Origin: UBA2421 sp964641895
GTDB lineage: Bacteria > Planctomycetota > Phycisphaerae > Tepidisphaerales > Tepidisphaeraceae
Assembly (NCBI GenBank): GCA_964641895.1
Contig: CAZXLA010000061.1
Coordinates: forward strand, 1-18,004
DNA: 18,004 nucleotides
Reading direction: 5' to 3'
The first letter of the stretch is position 1, and every line of letters begins with the position of its first letter. This document shows, piece after piece, positions 12,481-18,004 of the stretch. Made by a program: the position numbers and the translations under genes. The notes under the pieces are model-generated. The model made no database searches, had not been told where the DNA came from, and worked only from the letters and a program-made list of their open reading frames with translations.

Positions 12481-14181
12481 GTGGCTCACTCACCTGCAAA
12501 AGTCCTGGTCCTCACCGGACACGACAAAGTGAATCGACCTCTGGTCGATGCGCTGAGTGGACAGTGTCACGTCGTCGAAACCGATTCTATCGAATCCGCC
12601 ATCGAACTCCTTCGCAACGACCAATTTACAGCGGTTTTTACCGATTCGGGCGACTTTTTGCCGCTCGAACGCGCGTTGGTCAGCCAGCAGGCCAATGTAA
12701 TCCTCAACACAATCGGCGAAGGCGTTTGCATTGTGGACGGCGAAGGCCGCTGCAATTGGATGAATAAAAAGATGCAGGCCTGGCCGGCGCGGGTGCATGA
12801 GAAGATTCGTCGGACGTGTCAGGAAGCGTTTGTGCTGTTCACCAAGCAGGTTTCGCCCGCCGTCCCCGACTCGAACACCCCGTTTTCCCGTTCCAAACGT
12901 TACAGCCTGAACATTGAGGAGCAACAATATCTGGAAATGATCGTATCGCCGGTCATTTCGCCCAGCGGGCAGATCGTGCAGATCGTAGCGGTGGTGTGGG
13001 ACGCCACCGGGCCGCGGCGGTTGCAGCAGAAGATCGATGCCATCGATAAAGCCGGCCGCGAACTGGTGCGATTGGAATCCGAATCAATCGCCAAGCTGAA
13101 CGTGGCCGATCGGCTCAAGCTGATGGAGGACAAGATCATCAGCTTCACGCGCGATTTAATGCACTTCGATCACTTCGCTATCCGTGTGCTGGATCGCAAG
13201 AGCAACAAACTCGAAGTGGTGATCAGTCAGGGCCTGCCGCCGGAATCGCTCAACATTGACTTGTTCGCCGAAGCCGACGGCAACGGCATCAGCGGATACG
13301 TCGCGGCAACCGGGCGAAGTTACATCTGCCCTGACGTTGAGCGCGACCCACGTTACGTGCAGGGTCTCGACGCCGCCCGCAGCACGCTCACCGTTCCGCT
13401 GCGCTTGCACGATAAGGTCATCGGCATCTTCAACATCGAAAGCCGTCAGAAGGCGGCGTTTAATGAGGATGATCGGCAGTTCGCCGAAATTTTCGCGCGC
13501 TATGTGGCGATCGCCCTCAACATTCTCAACCTGCTGGTGATTGAACGCGTCGGCGTAGCGCACAAGGTAGCCGACGACGTGACGAGCGAAGTGGCCGGCC
13601 CGCTGAATGATATTGGCTTGGACGTCGCAGCGCTGATGGATGAATACGTCGGCCGCGACGATATGCGCGGCAAGCTGCAGCAGATTCAGGATAACGTGGC
13701 ATCCATCCGTAAATCATTGCAGCAGGCCGCCGACGGCCCGCAGATCGTGCTGGGCGCCGCCGATGTTAAGGGCGCCGATGACCCGGCGCTATTCGGCGCC
13801 CGCGTGCTGTTGGCCGACGATGTGGAAGACATCCGCAAAACGATTCATGATGTGCTGCGGAAGTATCACATTGATGTAACCGTCGCCGAAAGCGGCGCCG
13901 ATGCCATCGCCAAGCTCGACGCCGGCGCCACGTTTGATCTGGTGCTGAGCGACATCAAGATGCCCGACAAGAGCGGCTACGAAGTTTTCGCCGCCGTGCG
14001 ACGGCACAGTGCCATCACACCGGTCATTCTAATGACGGGTTTTGGTTATGACCCGAACCACTGCATCGTCCGAGCCAGCCAGGAAGGTTTGCAGGCGGTG
14101 CTGTTTAAGCCGTTCCGGGTCGAGCTGATGGTGGCAGAGGTGAGGAAGGCGCTGGCGGGGCGAGTGAAACAAAACGCGTGA
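12481..14181 (+). CDS. Signalling protein: pseudo-receiver, PAS-like, GAF, degenerate DHp and C-terminal receiver
   Basis: The 566-residue protein starts with GTG; there is no in-frame ATG nearby. Residues 6-65 (AKVLVLTGHDKVN, then AVFTDSGDFL) resemble a receiver that has lost the acidic pair. Residues 73-180 look PAS-like (VILNTIGEGVCIVDGEGRCN). A GAF domain spans about 205-353. Residues 360-415 look like a histidine-kinase dimerisation helix, but the phospho-accepting His position of the H-E-x-x-x-P-L motif is Ser369 (SEVAGPL), and no ATPase domain follows. A complete receiver ends the protein (439-560): DD at 446-447, phospho-acceptor Asp491 (LSDIKMPD), Thr519 and Lys543 (FKPF). It therefore probably receives phosphate from a separate kinase and passes a GAF/PAS-sensed signal by protein contact. 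No DNA-binding domain is present. Confidence 0.85.
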   Translation: MAHSPAKVLVLTGHDKVNRPLVDALSGQCHVVETDSIESAIELLRNDQFTAVFTDSGDFLPLERALVSQQANVILNTIGEGVCIVDGEGRCNWMNKKMQAWPARVHEKIRRTCQEAFVLFTKQVSPAVPDSNTPFSRSKRYSLNIEEQQYLEMIVSPVISPSGQIVQIVAVVWDATGPRRLQQKIDAIDKAGRELVRLESESIAKLNVADRLKLMEDKIISFTRDLMHFDHFAIRVLDRKSNKLEVVISQGLPPESLNIDLFAEADGNGISGYVAATGRSYICPDVERDPRYVQGLDAARSTLTVPLRLHDKVIGIFNIESRQKAAFNEDDRQFAEIFARYVAIALNILNLLVIERVGVAHKVADDVTSEVAGPLNDIGLDVAALMDEYVGRDDMRGKLQQIQDNVASIRKSLQQAADGPQIVLGAADVKGADDPALFGARVLLADDVEDIRKTIHDVLRKYHIDVTVAESGADAIAKLDAGATFDLVLSDIKMPDKSGYEVFAAVRRHSAITPVILMTGFGYDPNHCIVRASQEGLQAVLFKPFRVELMVAEVRKALAGRVKQNA

Positions 14182-14199
14182 TGTGCGCGAGTGGCGGCG

Positions 14200-14259
14200 T
14201 AACGATTGACGATTGACGATTAAGCAGACTTCCTATCAATCGTTAATCGTCAATCGTTA
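14200..14259. repeat. Long inverted repeat built of 7-bp units; possible bidirectional terminator
   Basis: Arms 14200-14221 and 14238-14259 are 22 bases each and complementary with a single mismatch, which would be a G-U pair in RNA transcribed from the plus strand. Each arm is three tandem copies of a seven-base unit (ACGATTG on the left arm). The 16-base loop is 14222-14237. It sits in the 109-bp gap between the convergent signalling and small coiled-coil genes, 19 bases after the first gene's stop. It has no long T run. Confidence 0.75.
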
Positions 14260-14290
14260 AATGTTCAATTGGCAATCCGATGTAGGCGAT

Positions 14291-14590
14291 TCATCTGCCC
14301 AGCCCGCGCCCCGTCAGTGCCCGCGCGATCGTCGCGGGGGAATTCGACAGGTTGTTGCCCTGACCCGGATCGATAATTTCCGCCGTCATTCGGCGGTTGG
14401 TGCTTTCGACGGGTTGTTTGCCGATCACCCCGGCGATCTGGTTTACTTCCGCTTTTTTGGCGGCTAGGCGCTGCTCTAAGTCCACCAGTTGGGCTTCCAA
14501 CTGCTGAAATTCCGCCAGCGTGGCGTTGTAGAGTTCTTCGCCTTCACCCAGCCAGTCTTTGAACGACTTGTTCACGTCGGCAGCCTCCAT
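14291..14590 (-). CDS. Small coiled-coil protein of unknown function
   Basis: The 99-residue protein was not recognised as a named family. Residues 1-55 are predicted as a helical coiled coil (EELYNATLAEFQQLEAQLVDLEQRLAAKKAEV, abbreviated here: Leu/Ile every three to four residues from 20 to 50). The rest is polar and ends SPATIARALTGRGLGR. There is no signal peptide or membrane segment, so it is likely cytoplasmic. It has no Shine-Dalgarno; TATACT (14608-14603) lies 12 bases before the ATG, which suggests a very short leader. It is 90 bases downstream of the glycosyltransferase pair in the same direction and convergent with the signalling gene. The regular heptad pattern supports it being real; the exact start is less sure. 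Confidence 0.65.
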   Translation of the reverse strand: MEAADVNKSFKDWLGEGEELYNATLAEFQQLEAQLVDLEQRLAAKKAEVNQIAGVIGKQPVESTNRRMTAEIIDPGQGNNLSNSPATIARALTGRGLGR

Positions 14591-14671
14591 ATCGCACCCG
14601 AGAGTATATCCAGTTTATCGGCGCATTGCGCCAACGGGTGAAGCAACAACCCGTAAACCGCCAATTTCAAG

Positions 14672-14700
14672 CCGAGGGCTTCAGCCCCGGATCGGTCCGG
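14672..14700. repeat. Two adjacent hairpins holding the stop codon of the distal glycosyltransferase
   Basis: CCGAGGGCT (14672-14680) pairs with AGCCCCGG (14683-14690) with one bulged A. Next to it CCGGA/TCCGG (14687-14691 and 14696-14700) forms a second, overlapping stem. The TGA stop (14683-14681, minus strand) lies at the loop of the first. The sequence GGGGCTGAAGCCC resembles a dispersed intergenic repeat seen in planctomycetes. Confidence 0.5.
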
Positions 14701-16132
14701 CGCGCGCTGCCGTATCGTTATGAGGAGTCACCGAAAGTCCGACAATCGCGCAACAAGACAGTCCGATCACCAGTTGATAATAGTTGCAGAAAGCCTGTTT
14801 ATTGCACGCAAAGAAGCAACAGAACACCAGCGCCGCCGAGGCGAAGAATCCGCCGGCGGTGCGCGGGGCCTTCCAAAGTGCCAGGAGGATTGCGATTCCC
14901 CCGGCGACAAACCCCAGCAATCCGCCCGAAGGCGCTCCCCCGAGTTGGCCGATCATGGCGGGAAAACTCAACGCGTCGTAGCGGAACGGCTGTACCAACT
15001 GCCATTCCACGGTCGAGCGCACGAATGCGTGCGGGTCCATCAACACAAACGGCGCAGTGACTGCCATCGCCAGCACGCCGGCCAGGACGATCGTTTTCCA
15101 GAAGCGACCCGAGGTTTCTCGCGCGCCGCGCAGCAGCGGAAGCAGCGGTACGGCGAGCACGAGATATTGCTTGCTGGCCAGGAACGCACCGATCGCCGCC
15201 CAGAGCATCCACCGCGCCCGGATCGCCGCATAAATCACAGCGGCGGCGAGGAAGATCAGCAGCGGCTCGGTCCACCCCATTTGCACCACGTGAAGCAAGC
15301 GCGGCGACGTCAGCAGCAGCCCGGCCGCCAGGATCGCCGTTTGATTTCTTCCCGCCGCCACCAGCAGAAGCGCCGCAAGGCAGATGGCGGCGGCTTGCGA
15401 ATAGCGAACGTCGCCCGCCAGCGCCCCGGGCAGTGATAAAAGCAAACTCGCCGGCGGATAGGGAAAGGAATACGTCAGCCAGCCGTCGGGCGTGGTTGAA
15501 CCTGTGCCGTAAAACTCGGTGTCGGGGTGATAGACGTTGCGATAGCGCGCGTGGTAGGGGTTCTGCCCATTCAGCAGCGCCGCGGACGATTCCCGTTGAA
15601 ATGCCAACACGTCGATGCGGACGTGCGGCGCGGTCCACACCATCGCCCACGCCGCTGCGCCGAATCCGCCAATCATCAGGCCCACGCCCAGCGTTCGCAG
15701 GCGAGTCGCCAGCGCAAAGATCAGGCCGATATTAATCGTCAACAGACACGCGAGCATTGCCACGCGCGGCACGCTCATCGGGCCGATGTTGGTCGTCCCG
15801 CCGACGGCCAGGTGGACCAGGTTTGCGGTGATGATCAAGAGCATCGCGCTGTGCAGCATGCGCGGGGTGGCCAGGCTGGTGATCCGCCCGCGGCACAGAA
15901 TCATCCCACCGGCCAGCGCGAGAACGGCCATCGCCAGCCAATGCAGCGCCTGCCAGTGCAATCGCCCGTCGTTGATCGCCACCGCGCCCCCGAGCACCGC
16001 GAGCGAGAGAATTTGCGCACCGCCCAGCCATCGCGAAGTAGCAGCAGGAGTAGCAACCGATTCACGCGGCTTGCCGCTTCGCTGCATCGACGTGGCAATG
16101 GGAACGGTGACTCTCCCAGAAAATGCCGTCAT
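14681..16132 (-). CDS. GT-C family (GT87/DUF2029-like) polyprenyl-phosphate glycosyltransferase
   Basis: The protein is 483 residues from the ATG at 16132. At least ten hydrophobic segments are visible. A luminal loop has IDVLAFQRESSAALLNGQNPY (abbreviated: Asp174, Asn-Pro-Tyr 191-193), then FPYPPASLLL (223-232) and later ASKQYLVLAVPLLPLL. The Asp-first loop, the YPP motif and the Lys before a Pro-flanked helix are typical of the GT87 mannosyltransferase-type enzymes that use lipid-linked sugars on the outer face of the membrane. Two adjacent ATGs (16135, 16132) overlap the stop of the upstream gene; GGGAGG is two bases from the first but five from the second, so I chose 16132. Coupled translation with the upstream glycosyltransferase implies a common pathway. 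The sugar is not predictable. Confidence 0.82.
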   Translation of the reverse strand: MTAFSGRVTVPIATSMQRSGKPRESVATPAATSRWLGGAQILSLAVLGGAVAINDGRLHWQALHWLAMAVLALAGGMILCRGRITSLATPRMLHSAMLLIITANLVHLAVGGTTNIGPMSVPRVAMLACLLTINIGLIFALATRLRTLGVGLMIGGFGAAAWAMVWTAPHVRIDVLAFQRESSAALLNGQNPYHARYRNVYHPDTEFYGTGSTTPDGWLTYSFPYPPASLLLSLPGALAGDVRYSQAAAICLAALLLVAAGRNQTAILAAGLLLTSPRLLHVVQMGWTEPLLIFLAAAVIYAAIRARWMLWAAIGAFLASKQYLVLAVPLLPLLRGARETSGRFWKTIVLAGVLAMAVTAPFVLMDPHAFVRSTVEWQLVQPFRYDALSFPAMIGQLGGAPSGGLLGFVAGGIAILLALWKAPRTAGGFFASAALVFCCFFACNKQAFCNYYQLVIGLSCCAIVGLSVTPHNDTAARAGPIRG

Positions 16133-17715
16133 CATTTCCTCCCTTTGATTTGCCACACCCGCTCGTCACCCACGACCGCCACCGCTTCGTATCGTTCGCT
16201 TACAAAAGTCGTCATAGCGTGCCATGCGCTACGAAAGCTTGCCTGCCGCGCCGGGATACGCGCCAGTTCGTTGACGTATTTGCAATGCCGCTCGATGTAC
16301 TCCGGCAGGTCTGCCGGCAGGACGATGTAACGCGGGCGGGTGTGACGCCAGTCGTCGATGAGCATGTCGCTGAAATGCGCGGGCGCCCTGTTGCTGTTCT
16401 GAAACACGAACGACAACTGCATGCGCGATGCCGAACGCAAATCGGTATTCAAGAGAATCTGCGGCGTGTTATCGCGCCAGATGCGCTCGCCGGGCAGCGT
16501 GTGCTGATCGAGCCAACTCGCCACCGCCGGCCAATTCGGCGGTTGGTCGGTGGCGACGCGCAGCGTGTCGGCGGCGCCCCATACGGAAAAAATCACCGGC
16601 AACGCCAGCGGGCCGGCGAGTTGGGCAATCGTCGCGCGCCTGGGAATGGCCGCAAACAGCAGCGCCGCCGGCGCGCACAGCGGAAGGAAGTGGTAGGCGT
16701 ACATCCGCCGCTGCATGAGGATGCCGGTGAGTTCGATGGCGAGCCAGGCGATGACAAACAGCCACGCGTGAATCGGCGCAACGCACGTCTCTCGATGCAC
16801 CGGCCGGCGATACACCCACCCTCGAATCAGCAATGCGACACCGAAAAGTGCCAGAAGAATCGCGGGGCGCATCAGGTCGTCCCACGCGAACGAACTTTGT
16901 GCAGCGTATTCGGCGATTTGTCGCGCGATGGATGGCATCAACCGAAGCTGATCCGACTCGTGCAGATACAGCACGGCAACCAGTACCGGAAACATAAACC
17001 CCACCGCGCCCGAAAGCAGAAGCGCGCCCATCTGCCGCTTGCGGCTTAGCTGCAGGTTCGTTAGGAAAAACACAAAACAAATCGCAATGACAAACGCCCC
17101 CAGCACACCAGCGCCCGTAGGCTTGACGAGCGCCGCGCACCCCGCAGCAAGCCCACCCGCCAGCGCATCGCGTCGATCGAGTGACGAAAGCGAAGCCAAA
17201 CAGCACGCCGCCGCAATGCACGCAAAAAATGCTTGAATTGTTTCCAACTGAAACCCGGCGATAACGACCGAGTTGATATTCATCAGCACGATGCCGTAAA
17301 GCAGCATCGGCCATCGTGCGTATTCGCCAAACGTCTTAGCCGCTTGCCGGCTTAGCACCCACGAAGCAACCACGGTCATCAAAAGTTGCGTGACGACGTA
17401 ACCCGGCCAATAGTTGCCAAACACTCGATAGAAAACACCGGTCATCAAACCGACGGTGGGAAATTTATTGTCAACAAGGTCTCCGCCAAAACGTCCGCCT
17501 TCGAGGGTCAGCTTCCCCATGTACGCGAACATTCCGCCGTCGCCGTCGAATGGAAGCGTGAGGTAGGTCAGCCGGCTGTAACATGCGATGCCGATCACCA
17601 CCGCCGCCAGCGCCACCATGCCGCCGCGCCGCGCCGCCGACTGCGCCGCCGACATCGCGTTGCGCGTGGGGTCGTTTCGGACAATCGGTAACGCAGGCGC
17701 GGTAAACGTGCTCAC
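16132..17715 (-). CDS. GT-C family (GT39/ArnT-like) membrane glycosyltransferase
   Basis: The 527-residue protein has about ten hydrophobic segments from residue 33 to 390. The first loop reads LPFDGDGGMFAYMGKLTLEGG (abbreviated: Asp57 and Asp59), then DNKFP (82-86), the D/E-K-x-P pair expected in ArnT/PMT-like enzymes that move a sugar from a polyprenyl phosphate. A soluble C-terminal part (about 405-527) includes RPRYIVLPADLPEYI. The assigned start is a GTG at 17715 with no good Shine-Dalgarno; ATGs at 17655 and 17619 are alternatives that keep all helices, so the first 32 residues are uncertain. The TGA (16134-16132) overlaps the start of the next glycosyltransferase. A TAGCGA-type hairpin lies 20 bases upstream. 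Confidence 0.82.
   Translation of the reverse strand: MSTFTAPALPIVRNDPTRNAMSAAQSAARRGGMVALAAVVIGIACYSRLTYLTLPFDGDGGMFAYMGKLTLEGGRFGGDLVDNKFPTVGLMTGVFYRVFGNYWPGYVVTQLLMTVVASWVLSRQAAKTFGEYARWPMLLYGIVLMNINSVVIAGFQLETIQAFFACIAAACCLASLSSLDRRDALAGGLAAGCAALVKPTGAGVLGAFVIAICFVFFLTNLQLSRKRQMGALLLSGAVGFMFPVLVAVLYLHESDQLRLMPSIARQIAEYAAQSSFAWDDLMRPAILLALFGVALLIRGWVYRRPVHRETCVAPIHAWLFVIAWLAIELTGILMQRRMYAYHFLPLCAPAALLFAAIPRRATIAQLAGPLALPVIFSVWGAADTLRVATDQPPNWPAVASWLDQHTLPGERIWRDNTPQILLNTDLRSASRMQLSFVFQNSNRAPAHFSDMLIDDWRHTRPRYIVLPADLPEYIERHCKYVNELARIPARQASFRSAWHAMTTFVSERYEAVAVVGDERVWQIKGRK
16138..16143 (-). promoter_or_regulatory. Ribosome binding site at the coupled glycosyltransferase junction
   Basis: GGGAGG on the minus strand lies inside the end of the upstream gene, two bases before the ATG at 16135 and five before the ATG at 16132. 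The TGATG overlap here points to reinitiation by the same ribosomes. Confidence 0.75.
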
Positions 17716-17734
17716 GTCGTCAAGTTCGACCGTT

Positions 17735-17754
17735 TAGCGACGCGGCTTGCCGCG
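17735..17754. repeat. TAGCGA-head hairpin, copy 3
   Basis: TAGCGA (17735-17740) is followed directly by the stem CGCGGC/GCCGCG (17741-17746 and 17749-17754) with a two-base TT loop. It has the same head as at 263 and 4505 but a different, fully paired stem. No inverted partner was found nearby. It lies 20 bases upstream of the glycosyltransferase start. Confidence 0.6.
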
Positions 17755-17798
17755 GCACTATCAGCATCCCCATCGTCGCAAATTGCGGCCGATAACCG

Positions 17799-17831
17799 TA
17801 CAATCCTCGCATGCCTCGCCATCGGTATTAG
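17799..17831 (+). other. Possible orphan leaderless promoter with six-codon open frame
   Basis: TACAAT (17799-17804) is followed after six bases by ATG (17811), the spacing expected of a leaderless gene, but the frame stops after MPRHRY (TAG, 17829-17831). A -35 at 17-base spacing is poor (TCGCAA). It may be a remnant of a lost gene start or chance. Confidence 0.25.
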
Positions 17832-17867
17832 CGACTTCAACATCAGCTCACACGAATGTTCGCAGCA

Positions 17868-17938
17868 TTGTCACCCCGAGGAGTGCGCGAGGTAACGACG
17901 ACGTGTAGTTCCCTCGCGAGTACGCTTCGGGCTGACAA
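17868..17938. repeat. 71-bp imperfect inverted repeat element with TTGTCA ends
   Basis: The left arm (17868-17896) and the right arm (17908-17938) are inverted copies of one sequence beginning TTGTCA, then CCCGA, and ending CGCGAGG-x-AAC. They differ by about six substitutions and a two-base gap. The central 11 bases are unpaired. The arms resemble a repeat that I recall as common between planctomycete genes. No coding capacity. Confidence 0.65.
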
Positions 17939-17969
17939 ACGACAGTATTTTTGTCGGCCCTGCCATCTC

Positions 17970-18004
17970 CAACAACCAACAACCAACAACCAACAACCAA
18001 CAAC
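17970..18004. repeat. Heptanucleotide tandem repeat (CAACAAC)5, running off the window
   Basis: Five perfect copies of CAACAAC end exactly at the last base, so the array probably continues. It lies in the gene-free stretch 17716-18004, which otherwise holds only the hairpin, the possible orphan promoter and the 71-bp element. Confidence 0.9.

Noticed and set aside
16063..16076. CGCGGCTTGCCGC, resembling the stem of the hairpin at 17741.
   Set aside because: It lies within the coding region of the second glycosyltransferase and lacks the TAGCGA head, so it is not counted as a family member.
17970..18004. A CRISPR-like periodic array.
   Set aside because: The unit is seven bases without spacers, so it is a simple tandem repeat. 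No cas gene is visible.

Overview
The window looks like a chromosomal segment of a flagellated planctomycete, most likely class Phycisphaerae. Four things point there: a DUF1800/DUF1501 gene pair, a very large autotransporter-strand-repeat protein ending in a PEP-CTERM signal with dockerin-like repeats just before it, high GC coding sequence, and intergenic regions full of short palindromic repeats. The genus cannot be named from sequence alone. No rRNA, tRNA, CRISPR array, transposase or integrase was seen.

Layout. 1-219 (+): the C-terminal 72 codons of a FlgM-type anti-sigma-28 factor. 220-537: a gene-free stretch packed with stem-loops and repeats. 538-2892 (-): a GT-C type membrane glycosyltransferase with an unusual basic coiled-coil tail. 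2953-4476 (-): Tat-exported DUF1501 protein. 4581-7490 (-): secreted DUF1800 protein carrying dockerin-like and CHRD domains. 7655-12253 (-): 1532-residue PEP-CTERM surface protein. 12254-12480: divergent promoter region. 12481-14181 (+): GAF/receiver signalling protein. 14291-14590 (-): small coiled-coil protein. 14681-16132 and 16135-17715 (-): two translationally coupled GT-C glycosyltransferases. 17716-18004: repeats and a possible orphan promoter.

How the genes may fit together (inference). The PEP-CTERM, DUF1800 and DUF1501 genes run in the same direction and all encode exported proteins. Two of them carry dockerin-like calcium-binding repeats, so they could form one cell-envelope module. 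A DUF1800/DUF1501 pair beside a sorted surface protein is a plausible but uncharacterised envelope system. PEP-CTERM substrates are known to be sorted by exosortase and are often glycosylated, and three GT-C enzymes lie close by; no exosortase is in the window. The divergent regulator shares a 227-bp promoter region with the surface protein gene.

The most interesting non-coding signal is a family of short hairpins that share a TAGCGA head followed by stems that differ in sequence yet stay fully paired. Several genes also end inside, or within a few bases of, palindromic repeats, as if repeats were repeatedly placed at 3' ends and sometimes captured as C-terminal codons.
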